Source: Myxococcus xanthus
GTDB taxonomy: Bacteria > Myxococcota > Myxococcia > Myxococcales > Myxococcaceae
DNA length: 64,000 nt
NCBI RefSeq assembly: GCF_006402735.1
Contig: NZ_CP017174.1
Span: forward strand, 5,335,001 to 5,399,000
Direction: 5' to 3'
The notes beneath the pieces were generated by a model, which searched no databases, had not been told where the DNA came from, and saw nothing but the letters and a program-made list of their open reading frames with translations. Both the position numbers and the translations under genes were made by a program. Each line of letters opens with the position of its first letter. The stretch's first letter is position 1. Shown piece by piece: positions 29,627 to 38,351 of the stretch.

Positions 29627-30466
29627 TCACCTGCCCGCGGGCCTCGCGGGCAGGGCGCAGTTCTGGAAGACGACACGCGACTGCTCGCGCAGCGCCTGCA
29701 CGGGCGTTGGGTGCTTCGTCTTCATGTACGCTGACGCGAGGTTGGCTTCCATCCCCCCCAGCCTACGCACCTGCACCGGGTTGCGGTCGGGGTTCTGTCC
29801 CGCGTTGCCCAGCGCCGCGCCGTAACCGTCTCCGCCCTCCAGGATGTACGCGTTCATGGCCACGCGGTAGCGGATGGACGCGTCGTCGCGCGGCGGCAGC
29901 TCCACAGGCACCCCACCCACCGTCAGTTCGCGCACGCGCGAACCTCTCGGTTGGGCGCAGTCCACGCGCAGCGAGCTGCCCTCGGACACGTGGAGGAAGG
30001 CGCCGGAGGGCGAGGCGATGCTCTGCCCTTCCAGGTACAGCGAGCCCACGGACAGCTCCATCATGTCCACGAGCTCCTTCTCCGTGAGGTCCACCGTCAC
30101 GACGAGGTTCTCGAAGAGGATGAGCTCATGCAGCACGCCGTCGGTGAGCGCACCCTGGCGCAGCGAGGTCCGCGTGACGCACAAGCCCTCCTGGCGCAGC
30201 GAGCCTCCGTTGACGACCCCCAGCACCGCGGGGCGCGTGGATTCATCCTCCGCGTGGAGGAGCGCATCCGCGACGAGCTGGCCCAGCGCGTTGTTGTCGT
30301 GCCGGGTGTAGACCTTGTCGAGGAGCACGTCGTGGGCCAGGTAGCCCACGACGGCGTCCGGGTCCTCCACCAGGGGCTGGCACGAATCGTTGTAGGCGAT
30401 GCAGCCGCCGTGGAAGGCGCCCAGGGCGAAGGTGAGCGCGGTGAAGAGGGAGCGGGAGCGCGGCAT
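29627..30466 (-). CDS. Lipoprotein with 5'-nucleotidase C-terminal-type domain
   Basis: This 279-residue predicted lipoprotein has signal residues 1-21 ending in the lipobox FHGGC (Cys22). The body matches the substrate-binding C-terminal domain of UshA-type 5'-nucleotidases: NNALGQLVADALLHA, LGVVNGGSLRQEG, GALTDGVLHELILFENLVVT and RYRVAMNAYILEGGDGY. The N-terminal metallophosphoesterase domain that carries catalysis in this family is absent, so it should bind a nucleotide-like ligand without cleaving it, or act with a partner. Its ATG overlaps by one base the stop of the TonB receptor upstream (TGATG), so the two are translated together. Surface ligand capture for the receptor is inference. 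Confidence 0.85.
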   Translation of the reverse strand: MPRSRSLFTALTFALGAFHGGCIAYNDSCQPLVEDPDAVVGYLAHDVLLDKVYTRHDNNALGQLVADALLHAEDESTRPAVLGVVNGGSLRQEGLCVTRTSLRQGALTDGVLHELILFENLVVTVDLTEKELVDMMELSVGSLYLEGQSIASPSGAFLHVSEGSSLRVDCAQPRGSRVRELTVGGVPVELPPRDDASIRYRVAMNAYILEGGDGYGAALGNAGQNPDRNPVQVRRLGGMEANLASAYMKTKHPTPVQALREQSRVVFQNCALPARPAGR

Positions 30467-33282
30467 CAGTAGTGGGCCCTCACGGTGAGGAATCCGGACA
30501 TGCCCTCGCGCGGCAGCAGGCCGGGGACGCGGTCCGGACGGGGCACGTCGTCACGAAGGTCGTTGTCGAACAGGTTGTGCGCCACCAGGGCCACCTCGAA
30601 GTGCTCCAGGATGGGCTCGGTGCGCAGCTGCGCGGTGATGAGGCTGTAGGACGGAATCTTGTAGCGGCGGATGAGCTCCAGCACGGAGCGGCTGTTGTTG
30701 CGCCGCTCCGCGCCTGTGCGCACCACCACGTCGAAGTTCACATAGGCGCCGATGGGCATCGTCACGCCCGCGTTGAAGCGCGCCTGCGGCGTGTCGGTGA
30801 GCAGGCGGGACTGGGCGGGCAGCTCCAGGTCCTCCGCGCGGGAGATGCTGGCGTTGAGCCACGCATACGCGCGCTTGGAGGCCTCCAGCCGGGCCTCGCC
30901 CTCCACGCCGTACACGCGCACGCCCAGCTCGCGGTTGCGCAGCGGGACGATGTTGCCGGACGTGTCCACGGGGACGATGGGCGAGCCGAAGAAGGCCACG
31001 TACGCGTTGGCGCGCAGCCGCACACGTGCGTCCCCCGCCGCCTGGATGAGGTCGGCGCCCAGCTCGAAGGTGTCCACCGTGGCGGGCTGGAGGCGCGGGT
31101 TCCCCTCGAAGCGGCCCTGGTTGTAATCCGTGTCTGGAATGCGCTCGACCAGCTCCTGCAGCGTGGGGGCGCGGAAGGCACGCCCGTAGAGGGCCTTGAG
31201 CACCAGCGCGTCGGTGGCCGCGAACACCAGCCCCACGCGCGGATTGAGGGTGGGCACGAAGCGGGTGCCGTTGATGGCGCCGGACGCATCCACGGTGGGC
31301 AACTGGGTGGCGTCCATCCGCACGCCGAACGTGAGCGTGAGCGCGCTGACGACGGTCCACTGGTCCTGCGCGAACAGGCCCACGTTGAGGCGGCGGGACG
31401 CGGCACCGCTCGTCAGGTCCACCAGGCCCTCCGGCCGCGCCAGGCCGTCCGGACGCACCTGGGCGTCCAGGGTGTAGTTCGTCACGTAGTCGTATTCGCC
31501 CAGCGACTGCTGCTCCACCACCGCGCCCACAGAGAGGCGGTTGTAGGCGCCCAGGGCCACGTCCGCGTCCACGGAACCGGTGAGCGAGCGCACGGAGACG
31601 CGCGTCTGCTCCTGCATCCCCTCTTCGAACAGGCGGTTCGTGCCCGTGCCGGTGCTGAAGTCGTGAGGCGTGATCTGGAAGAAGCGGTCGGTGGACTGCT
31701 GGTCATACGCGGCCCGCGCGCGGAGCGTCACGTCGGGTCCGAAGGAGCGCTCCCAGGTCAGGTCCGCGAGGAAGACATTCCAGCCCAGCTTGGAGTCCTC
31801 GCCCACCGTGTCGAAGAGGCCCACCAGGGCGCTGCGGCGCTCGGTGAGGAAGCGCGCGGAGGCCCCCAGGCGGCCCGCGTCGCCCATGGCGTAGGTGGCG
31901 CCCGCGCCCGCGTTGAAGAGGAAGCGCTCGTCGCGGGTGCGCCCCGCGGGGTCCGTCACGTCGCGTAGCCCCTGCGAGCGCGTCTCGTCGTCCAGGCCGT
32001 CGTTCTCGATGACGGTGGAGTCACCGGCCTGGCTCCACACGTCAATGTCCGCGAAGACGCGCAGGTTCCCGGCGGTGTGCCCCGCGGAGAGGTGTCCGTT
32101 CCCCGTGACGGCGAGCCGGTCGTCCTGGCCCGGGTAGCCGCCGACGGACACGGCCGTCCGAACGCCGTCCGACGTGTCCGTGACGATGTTGACCACGCCC
32201 AGGAAGGCACCTGCGCCATAGAGAGCGGAGCCGGGACCGCGGATGACCTCCACCCGCTCCAGGTTCTCCACCGGCAGGTTCATCAGCGCCTTGCCGTCGA
32301 AGAAGCTGTTGAGGCGGTGGCCGTTGAGGAGGAAGAGCACCTCCGCGTCATTGCGCAGGCCACGAATGGCGGTGCGGTGGAAGCCCTGCACATCCCTGCT
32401 GACCGACAGGCCGGGCACCACGTCCAGGACGTCCGCCACGGTGCGCGCGCCCAGGGAACGCAGCTGCTGCTGACTGAACGAGGCGCCAATGGCGGGCACC
32501 GTCCGCACCGCCGCCTCGTGGCGCGTGGCCAGGGCCAGCGTGTCCTCGGCGCTGTAAAGGGCCAGGTCCTCCTCCAGCTCGGAACGTGGGGTCGCCGGCT
32601 CACGCGACGCGGGCGCGCTGCCTGCCGTCGCGGAGGTCCGGGACGGCCGTGCCGGCGACGAAGCCTCCGTGGGCGCATCCGCGGGCAGGTCCGCCGCGAG
32701 CGCGGCCATGGAGTCGTCCTGCGGCGTCGACGGGGGTGCATCCTTTCGCGGCGCCTCCACCTGCGCGCGGGAGCGCTCAGGCGGCGGCGTGCGCTCGGGA
32801 GCCGGCGTACGCTCGGGCGGAGCGGCGCGCGGTGGCGTCCGGCTCGGCGGGGGCCGGCGCTCGGGAGGCGGCGTGGGCCGGACGATGGACGCACTGGCCG
32901 GCGTCTCGCCGCCCACGAGCACGCGCGCGGGGCGCGCGGCGGACTGGAAGAGCGGCACGCGCTGGCCATCCGCGGTGAGGCCCTCGACGTAGTACTCGAT
33001 GCCGGGCGGGACGACGTGCTCCGCGGGAATCACGGCCCGGTACAGGTCGCCGTACTCCCGCTCCATGGGGCGGCGGGCGTAGGGCTCGCCCGGGCCTCGG
33101 TAGCGCACGTACAGCTCGAGGACGCGGCGGCCTTCCACCAGCGTGCCGTCGAGTTGCAGCGCGACACGCGGCTCGGCGCGTTCTGGCGGGGAATGCAAGA
33201 GCCCCGGTTCCTCGGCGCGGCCGGGCACCGCCATGATGAGGACCAGGCTGAGGAGGGTCGCGCGAGCGTGTGCGGTCTTCAA
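30466..33282 (-). CDS. TonB-dependent outer-membrane receptor with N-terminal extra domain
   Basis: This 938-residue outer-membrane receptor has a signal peptide at residues 1-23. Residues 38-125 form a beta-rich extra domain resembling carbohydrate-binding or Ig-like modules (ALQLDGTLVEGRRVLELYV through GIEYYVEGLTADG). A Pro/Arg/Glu-rich linker spans 130-235. The plug is at 255-370, with RTVADVLDVVPGLSVSRD, TAIRGLRNDAEVLFLLNG and VEVIRGPGSALYGAGAFLG. A 22-strand-type barrel ends in the terminal aromatic AHY. It probably imports a siderophore, haem or other large ligand using TonB energy. The start is TTG, without a clear ribosome site, inside an inverted repeat. It is coupled to the 5'-nucleotidase-like lipoprotein and divergent from the ChaN-like gene. 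Confidence 0.93.
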   Translation of the reverse strand: MKTAHARATLLSLVLIMAVPGRAEEPGLLHSPPERAEPRVALQLDGTLVEGRRVLELYVRYRGPGEPYARRPMEREYGDLYRAVIPAEHVVPPGIEYYVEGLTADGQRVPLFQSAARPARVLVGGETPASASIVRPTPPPERRPPPSRTPPRAAPPERTPAPERTPPPERSRAQVEAPRKDAPPSTPQDDSMAALAADLPADAPTEASSPARPSRTSATAGSAPASREPATPRSELEEDLALYSAEDTLALATRHEAAVRTVPAIGASFSQQQLRSLGARTVADVLDVVPGLSVSRDVQGFHRTAIRGLRNDAEVLFLLNGHRLNSFFDGKALMNLPVENLERVEVIRGPGSALYGAGAFLGVVNIVTDTSDGVRTAVSVGGYPGQDDRLAVTGNGHLSAGHTAGNLRVFADIDVWSQAGDSTVIENDGLDDETRSQGLRDVTDPAGRTRDERFLFNAGAGATYAMGDAGRLGASARFLTERRSALVGLFDTVGEDSKLGWNVFLADLTWERSFGPDVTLRARAAYDQQSTDRFFQITPHDFSTGTGTNRLFEEGMQEQTRVSVRSLTGSVDADVALGAYNRLSVGAVVEQQSLGEYDYVTNYTLDAQVRPDGLARPEGLVDLTSGAASRRLNVGLFAQDQWTVVSALTLTFGVRMDATQLPTVDASGAINGTRFVPTLNPRVGLVFAATDALVLKALYGRAFRAPTLQELVERIPDTDYNQGRFEGNPRLQPATVDTFELGADLIQAAGDARVRLRANAYVAFFGSPIVPVDTSGNIVPLRNRELGVRVYGVEGEARLEASKRAYAWLNASISRAEDLELPAQSRLLTDTPQARFNAGVTMPIGAYVNFDVVVRTGAERRNNSRSVLELIRRYKIPSYSLITAQLRTEPILEHFEVALVAHNLFDNDLRDDVPRPDRVPGLLPREGMSGFLTVRAHY

Positions 33283-33286
33283 GGCT

Positions 33287-33310
33287 GAGGGCCATGGTCC
33301 ATTGGCCCTC
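33287..33310. promoter_or_regulatory. Inverted repeat at the TonB receptor start
   Basis: GAGGGCCA and TGGCCCTC form an 8-bp perfect inverted repeat with an eight-base spacer. It starts five bases before the TTG of the TonB receptor, in the divergent region shared with the ChaN-like gene, where an operator would block both initiation and translation. Confidence 0.5.
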
Positions 33311-33396
33311 CGTCCCAGTCAAGGAACGCACCCGACACGCGGACGCGCCGTTTTTTTGCCGGGCCTGCGGTGGCGTGCGAGGGATTGCGGTACTCC

Positions 33397-34938
33397 ATGC
33401 GCGCTTCGCTCGCCTTGCACCTCGCCCTGTTCCGACGCCAGCGCGCGCAGATTGCCCGAGTGGTTGACGGACAGACGGCATCATTCCGAACCTACGAGGC
33501 CCGCTTCCGGCGGCGCACCTCGGGATACCGGAGCGTCACGACGCTGCCCGCCGTGTACCAGCAGGTACAGGCGGCGGACGTCGTCTACGTCGGCGACTAC
33601 CACACGCTCCCGCTCGCGCAGGAGACCTATCTCGCACTGGTGGAGCGGGCGCAGGCCTCGGGCCGCCGCGTCATCATGGCGCTGGAGTGCGTGGAGGGCC
33701 GTCACCAGGCCACCGTGGATGCCTGGCGCGCCGGCCGCGTCACCGAGCGCTCCCTGCTGGCGAAGCTGGGACACGGCTCGGGGGTCTGGTCCAATACGCG
33801 CGCCCTGCTCTCCTTCGCGCGCAAGCAGAAGCTGGAAGTGGTGGGCATCGACCGCCGGGCGCAGGGTGAGCGCTCGCTGGAGCTTCGCGACGCCTACGCC
33901 GCCGAACGCATCGCCCGCGCCGCCCGCGCGCCGGACCGGCCGCTGGTCATGGTGCTGGTGGGCCAGTACCACGTGGCGCCCTGCCACCTGCCCGCGCAGG
34001 TGGAGCGCGCGCTCGGCACGGAGACGCGCAAGGGGCTGGTCGTGTACCAGAACGCGGAGGGCGTCTGGTGGCGGCTGGCTCGCGAAGGCCGCGTTGGCGC
34101 CGCGGAGGCCGTGGAGCTGGCCGACGGCACCCTGTGCCTGATGAACGCCTCGCCCGTGGTGTGCCAGCAGAGCTTCCTGGACTACCTGGAGGCGGAGGCC
34201 GGAGACGCCCCGCTGTTGGATCGCGGCGCCGCCGAGCGCTTCCGTGAAATGTCCGCGCTGATCGGCCGGCTCGCCGGCGTGCCCGTGGGCCGTTCCCTGG
34301 ACACGGTGGACGTGGCCACCGCCGCGGACGGCGACGTCCTGGCGCGAATCCAGCGGCGCGGACGCTTCACCCAGGCCGAGCTGACCCAGCTTCGCCGCCA
34401 CATCCTCTCCCGCGAGAGCAGCTACATCCCGCGCGCGCGGGTGGCCTACCTGGCGTCGCTGTCACTGAACCACGCGGCGGAGGAAGCGGCGCACTTCGTC
34501 CGGCACTGCGCCGTGGGTGACGCCATGGACGCGCCGCGCGGCGCCTCGGAGGCCTTCTACGCGCGCTGTCTGGAAGAGGCGCTGGGCTTCTTCGGCTCGA
34601 AGCTGGTGAACCCCCGGCGCACCTGCCTGGGCGTGGCCGAGTGGGCCAAGCGCTTCGGCGAGAGCCGCGGCGTGGAGCGGCAGATCGCCGCCTTCGTGCT
34701 GGCCCACAAGGCCACGGAGGCGGAAGCGCCGGAGGAAGCCGTGAAGCTCCTCCCCCTGCGCAAGGACCGGCTGTTCCACGGCGTCAGCCACGCCCTGGGC
34801 TATCTGCTCGGAGACCGGCTGTACCAGGCCTTCGACAGTGGCCAGGTGGCCAAGGCGGAGGTGCAGGCCCTGTTCCGCGACCCCTTCGTGGACCCGCGCG
34901 CGGCCTACTTCGCCTGGGCGGAACGCCTGGGCATCTGA
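33397..34938 (+). CDS. ChaN-like haem/iron-regulated-type protein
   Basis: This 513-residue protein has an N-terminal ChaN-like domain at about residues 45-265. ChaN binds haem and belongs to a TIKI/EreA-like fold. Characteristic are VVYVGDYHTLPLAQETYLAL, RVIMALECVEGRHQATVD and VMVLVGQYHVAPCHLP, which carry the conserved His and Glu. The C-terminal half is a helical domain with no match I recognise (CLGVAEWAKRFGESRGV, LPLRKDRLFHGVSHALGYLL). There is no signal peptide at the ATG at 33397; an in-frame GTG at 33370 is possible but unsupported. It is divergent from the TonB receptor, and this pairing suggests shared iron or haem control. That last step is inference. Confidence 0.8.
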   Translation: MRASLALHLALFRRQRAQIARVVDGQTASFRTYEARFRRRTSGYRSVTTLPAVYQQVQAADVVYVGDYHTLPLAQETYLALVERAQASGRRVIMALECVEGRHQATVDAWRAGRVTERSLLAKLGHGSGVWSNTRALLSFARKQKLEVVGIDRRAQGERSLELRDAYAAERIARAARAPDRPLVMVLVGQYHVAPCHLPAQVERALGTETRKGLVVYQNAEGVWWRLAREGRVGAAEAVELADGTLCLMNASPVVCQQSFLDYLEAEAGDAPLLDRGAAERFREMSALIGRLAGVPVGRSLDTVDVATAADGDVLARIQRRGRFTQAELTQLRRHILSRESSYIPRARVAYLASLSLNHAAEEAAHFVRHCAVGDAMDAPRGASEAFYARCLEEALGFFGSKLVNPRRTCLGVAEWAKRFGESRGVERQIAAFVLAHKATEAEAPEEAVKLLPLRKDRLFHGVSHALGYLLGDRLYQAFDSGQVAKAEVQALFRDPFVDPRAAYFAWAERLGI

Positions 34939-34944
34939 GCCCGG

Positions 34945-35865
34945 CTACAAGTCAACCTGTCCCGAGGGAGGCGGAGGCGCGGCTTCCTCCTCCATGTCGA
35001 GCGGGCCGAACGTCCCATCCGGCTTCAACATCCGCTGCCGCTCCGGCGCTTCGCTCAGCACCCGGATGGCTCCGTCCGGGGTCAGGAAGTAGGCGATGCG
35101 GGACGCGGCGTGGATGACCGTGAGCGCGCCCAGCTCCGGGTAGAGCATCAGCGTCGCCAGCTCCGTCTCCAACGGCCCCCCGAAGAGGACGTGGGAGTGG
35201 GCCGAGCCCTGGTACAGCTCACCCTCCGGCCCAGGCTCCAGACTGATGGCGAAGACGTTCTGGTGCAGCCGCACCGCCTCCCGCTGCGTGCGCCCGTCAG
35301 GGCCGTAGCGGAACCGGATGTCCCCACCGAGATAGAAGCGCATGGGGTCCCGCGTGCCCTGGAGGACATAGACGGTGAGGTCACCATCCTCCTCCACGAA
35401 GACCACCGGATTGATGGTCCCCCGTTCGAAGGCCTCCACCGTGGCCAGCATCGACGTCTTCACCGCTCGGGCGACGGGGCTGAAGTCCCCGGGCAGCTCG
35501 TTGAGTGGCAGCGGAGCCATCTGCTCCGCGTCGTCACGCGGAGCCTTGAAGGCATAGGCCGGGGTGAAGGTGCCCGCATCGTCCAAGGTGCCGAAGAGGG
35601 CGTACCACCCGTCCTCACGAGGCACCGTGAAGAACCACTCCATGCGCGAGCGGTCCAGCGCGTCCTGGATGAGGAGCCGATCCGTGGCGAAGATGGCGGC
35701 GCGCTCCGCATCGAAGAGGTATTTCGCCCGCGTCTGCACCCGGCGCAGCTCCGCGTCATCCGGAACGGCCACCGTGGACTCCGGGCCCTCGGGCTTCACG
35801 CGGCCCGAGCGCGCGCCGCAACCGAAGAAGAGAACGGCGACGGCCAGCAATGGGAACACGCGCAT
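34945..35865 (-). CDS. Predicted lipoprotein of unknown function
   Basis: The 306-residue protein is a predicted lipoprotein: MRVFPLLAVAVLFFGC with the Cys at residue 16, then a short polar linker. The mature part has no domain I recognise. It has evenly spaced beta-type segments (for example MEWFFTVPREDGWYALFGTL, VVFVEEDGDLTVYVLQGT, RFYLGGDIRFRYGPDGRTQR), consistent with a globular beta protein. The ATG at 35865 has GAGG five bases upstream; an in-frame longer reading would bury the signal. It is convergent with the ChaN-like gene (6 bp apart) and stands alone on its strand. The function is unknown. Confidence 0.8.
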   Translation of the reverse strand: MRVFPLLAVAVLFFGCGARSGRVKPEGPESTVAVPDDAELRRVQTRAKYLFDAERAAIFATDRLLIQDALDRSRMEWFFTVPREDGWYALFGTLDDAGTFTPAYAFKAPRDDAEQMAPLPLNELPGDFSPVARAVKTSMLATVEAFERGTINPVVFVEEDGDLTVYVLQGTRDPMRFYLGGDIRFRYGPDGRTQREAVRLHQNVFAISLEPGPEGELYQGSAHSHVLFGGPLETELATLMLYPELGALTVIHAASRIAYFLTPDGAIRVLSEAPERQRMLKPDGTFGPLDMEEEAAPPPPSGQVDL

Positions 35866-36009
35866 GAGGACCTCGTCCGCGAAGGCAGGTCCACGCATTC
35901 TGCGCCAGCCGCCCACGACGCGCCACGCCGCGTGCGCCGACACGGTGTCCGCCACCGCCGGAGGGTCGGCGGCACATCCGCCGCCCCCTCCCTGGCGTTT
36001 GGCACGGGA

Positions 36010-36411
36010 CTACGTCTTCTGCGGCGCGTTCGCCTGCATGGCCGACTTCACCTTCTCGCGGAAGGCGCGCATCTTCGATCGCATCTCGTCCTTCTGCGCG
36101 TCGGAGAGCTGGCCGCCCGAGGCTTCACGCTGGGCCTTCATCTCCTCACGCAGTTGGCGGCCCTCGGCCTTGAACTGGTCGGCCTGGGCCTGGGAGAGCC
36201 TTCCCTCGGCCACGGCCTTGTCCATCCGGTGCTCCATACGGGCCATCTTGTTCCCGTGCTTCTTGCCCTTGTGCCGGTGGTGCCCACCGTGCCCCTTGCA
36301 GTCCGCGGCAGGCGGATTTGCGGACTCGGGCGCGGCCGTCTGGGCCAGCACGGGCGCGGTGATGAACAGCGAGGCGACAGCAACGGAACGCAGGGCGGTC
36401 ATGAGCTTCAT
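36010..36411 (-). CDS. Small secreted coiled-coil protein (Spy/CpxP-like in type)
   Basis: The 133-residue protein has a clear signal peptide (MKLMTALRSVAVASLFITAP, cleaved near VLAQ). A His/Lys-rich linker (KGHGGHHRHKGKKHGNK) leads to a helical region whose heptads include MARMEHRMDKAVAEGRLSQA and SDAQKDEMRSKMRAFREKVK. This resembles the Spy/CpxP/LTXXQ periplasmic chaperone type, although the LTXXQ motif itself is not present. The His-rich linker could bind divalent metals. It stands alone, with a rho-independent terminator of the neighbouring operon upstream. The role in envelope stress is inferred only from composition. Confidence 0.7.
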   Translation of the reverse strand: MKLMTALRSVAVASLFITAPVLAQTAAPESANPPAADCKGHGGHHRHKGKKHGNKMARMEHRMDKAVAEGRLSQAQADQFKAEGRQLREEMKAQREASGGQLSDAQKDEMRSKMRAFREKVKSAMQANAPQKT

Positions 36412-36474
36412 CGTGGTTTGCTCCTCAGGGTGACTGAGGCTTCGGGGGCCGGCCTTCCCGTCACCTCATGCCCT

Positions 36475-36531
36475 GAAAAACCCCGCGCGGCGCGAAAGGT
36501 TAAATCCGCCCGAGCGGACGCCTTTCGCGCC
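36475..36531 (-). terminator. Rho-independent terminator of the methyltransferase/SDR operon
   Basis: On the minus strand, GGCGCGAAAGG (36521-36531) pairs with CCTTTCGCGCC (36489-36499), with an inner TCCG/CGGA pairing, and the hairpin is followed by a GC stretch and a five-T run at 36475-36480. It lies 20 bp past the methyltransferase stop. Confidence 0.75.
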
Positions 36532-36550
36532 TGCTTCCCTGCCCCACGCC

Positions 36551-37342
36551 CTACCGCGATGGGAGCTTCATCGCGCGGGTGGCGATGAAGCCGTTGTAGT
36601 ACTGCGACAGGGCATCTTCCGGACCGAACGAGTCCTCGAAGAGGCCAATGATGGCGAGCCCCGCATCCGCCTGACCGCCAAGCTGGTCCTCCAGGGAGTG
36701 CCCCACACAGAGCGGCTCGCCCGCGTCCGTGAAGCGGCGGCGCTCCTCGTCGGACAGGCTGGTGAAGTCCGAATAGGGCATCCGGTACTTCAACGTGAAG
36801 ATGCCCTGCTTCTCCAAGGAGAGGTCGAACAGGTAGTTCACGGGGTTGGTGAAGCCGGTCAGCAGCACGCCGCCGGGGCGCAGCACGCGCGCCGCTTCAC
36901 GCCACACGGGGCGCACCGCGTCCACGAAGCCGTTGGAGCACGGGTGGAAGATGAGGTCGAAGCTCGCGTCCTCGAAGGCGGAGAGGTCGCGCATGTCGCC
37001 CTCCACCAGCCGCAGCTCCAGGCCCTCGCGCTCCGCCACCATGCGGTCCTGGCCGAGTTGCGCGGGCGAGTTGTCCAGCACCGACACCCGGGCGCCCGCC
37101 GCCGCCAGCACCGGGGCCTGCTGTCCACCCGAGCCCGCGAGGCAAAGGATGTCCTTGCCCCTCACGTCGCCGAACCACTCGCGCGGCACCGGCTTCATGG
37201 GAGTGAGGACGATGCTCCACTCGCCTTTGCGCGCCGCGGCGATGACCTCTGGGCTGACGGGAAGCGTCCACTTGTTGCCCGTGGCCACCTGACGGTCCCA
37301 CGCCTCGCGGTTGTACGTCCGCACGTCCAATTCAGTCGTCAT
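36551..37342 (-). CDS. Class I SAM-dependent methyltransferase
   Basis: The 263-residue enzyme is a class I SAM-dependent methyltransferase of the UbiE/COQ5-type methyltransf_11 group. Motif I is LCLAGSGGQQAPVLAAAGA, followed by VSVLDNSPAQL with the acidic ribose ligand, then VEGDMRDLSAFEDASFDLI. The motif III-like RPGGVLLTGF is present. The acceptor substrate is unknown. The ATG at 37342 has GGAAGG upstream. Its first codons overlap the 3' end of the upstream SDR gene by 11 bp, so the two are one operon and may act on the same metabolite. A terminator lies 20 bp past the stop. Confidence 0.9.
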   Translation of the reverse strand: MTTELDVRTYNREAWDRQVATGNKWTLPVSPEVIAAARKGEWSIVLTPMKPVPREWFGDVRGKDILCLAGSGGQQAPVLAAAGARVSVLDNSPAQLGQDRMVAEREGLELRLVEGDMRDLSAFEDASFDLIFHPCSNGFVDAVRPVWREAARVLRPGGVLLTGFTNPVNYLFDLSLEKQGIFTLKYRMPYSDFTSLSDEERRRFTDAGEPLCVGHSLEDQLGGQADAGLAIIGLFEDSFGPEDALSQYYNGFIATRAMKLPSR

Positions 37343-38108
37343 GCAGCACCCTTCCTTCCATGCCTCCGGCGACAGTGACGACTTCACCCGTCACATGTCC
37401 GGAGATTCGATCCGACGCGAGCGACACCACCGCCCGCGCCACGTCCACCGGCTGCGCCACCTTGCGCAGCGGCATCGTCCGCGTGACGCGTTCAACGAAG
37501 CCCGGCTGGGCCAGTTTGTCGCGGCTGCGGTCCACCGCCGTCCATCCCGGGCACACGACGTTGACGCGGCCCAGGGGCGCGATGCGGCCCAATTCGTTCT
37601 TGAGGCTCTTGAGGAAGCCACTCGCCAGCGCGCCCTTGGCGGCGGCGTAGTCAGCATGTCCTGCTTCACCGAACAGCCCCGCCGTGGAGCTGATGATGAC
37701 GATGCTGCCCGTCTTCGTGGTGGCCACGTGCCGAAGGAAGGCGCGGCAGCACAGGAAGACGCTGTCCAGGTTCTCCGCCAGCGTGCGGCGCCAGCGCGTC
37801 AAGGACATCTCCCAGACAGGTTCATCCGGGGCGGGCCATACCCCCGCGTTGCACACCAGCACGTCCAACCGTCCCAGCGCGGCCACCGCCGCGGGAACCA
37901 GCGCGTCCACGTCGGCCTCCACCGTCAGGTCCGCGCGCAGCGCGGCGCCGCAAACGTCACGCGCCAGCGTCTGGGCCTTCTCGGTACTGGAGTGGTAGTG
38001 CACTGCCACCTTCGCGCCTTCTTCCGCGAAGGTATGGACCAGGGCGGTGCCGATTCCTCCGGCGCCGCCCGTGACCAGGACGCCTCTGCCCTGCAGCTCC
38101 GTGTCCAT
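37332..38108 (-). CDS. SDR-family oxidoreductase
   Basis: This 258-residue short-chain dehydrogenase/reductase is of classical FabG-like form. The NAD(P) motif is LVTGGAGGIGTALVHTF, then a conserved NAG in VLVCNAGVWPAPDEP. The catalytic Ser lies in IISSTAGLFG and the catalytic Tyr and Lys in DYAAAKGAL. A PG-type loop (VVCPGWTAVD) follows. The ATG at 38108 has GAGGAG nine bases upstream. It leads a two-gene operon with the methyltransferase, overlapping it by 11 bases. The likely reaction is reduction of a keto group or the reverse; the substrate is unknown. Confidence 0.93.
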   Translation of the reverse strand: MDTELQGRGVLVTGGAGGIGTALVHTFAEEGAKVAVHYHSSTEKAQTLARDVCGAALRADLTVEADVDALVPAAVAALGRLDVLVCNAGVWPAPDEPVWEMSLTRWRRTLAENLDSVFLCCRAFLRHVATTKTGSIVIISSTAGLFGEAGHADYAAAKGALASGFLKSLKNELGRIAPLGRVNVVCPGWTAVDRSRDKLAQPGFVERVTRTMPLRKVAQPVDVARAVVSLASDRISGHVTGEVVTVAGGMEGRVLHDD

Positions 38109-38351
38109 CCAGGTGTTCTCCTCGGGTCGTGCTTTCACGGGGCCGCTTCGCGGCGGAGTCCCGGGCACACCGGTGGCGTCCGGCGGCTCACGACGAGAAG
38201 CGGCCCCGGCGCCTGACAAGAGCCCGTCCATTGACGTGAAGGCCAGCGGAAAAATCCGCCCTGCCCCCCGCGCCGGGACCGGCTTCCTCTCCGCGCCAAA
38301 TCCATGTTTATCTAGGCATAACCCTTTCAAGTCTACATCAAGGAGTCGCCA

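Noticed and set aside
30378-30393. TGGCACG followed by TTGT, sigma54-like
   Set aside because: Lies inside the lipoprotein coding region, lacks the GC pair and has the wrong spacing.
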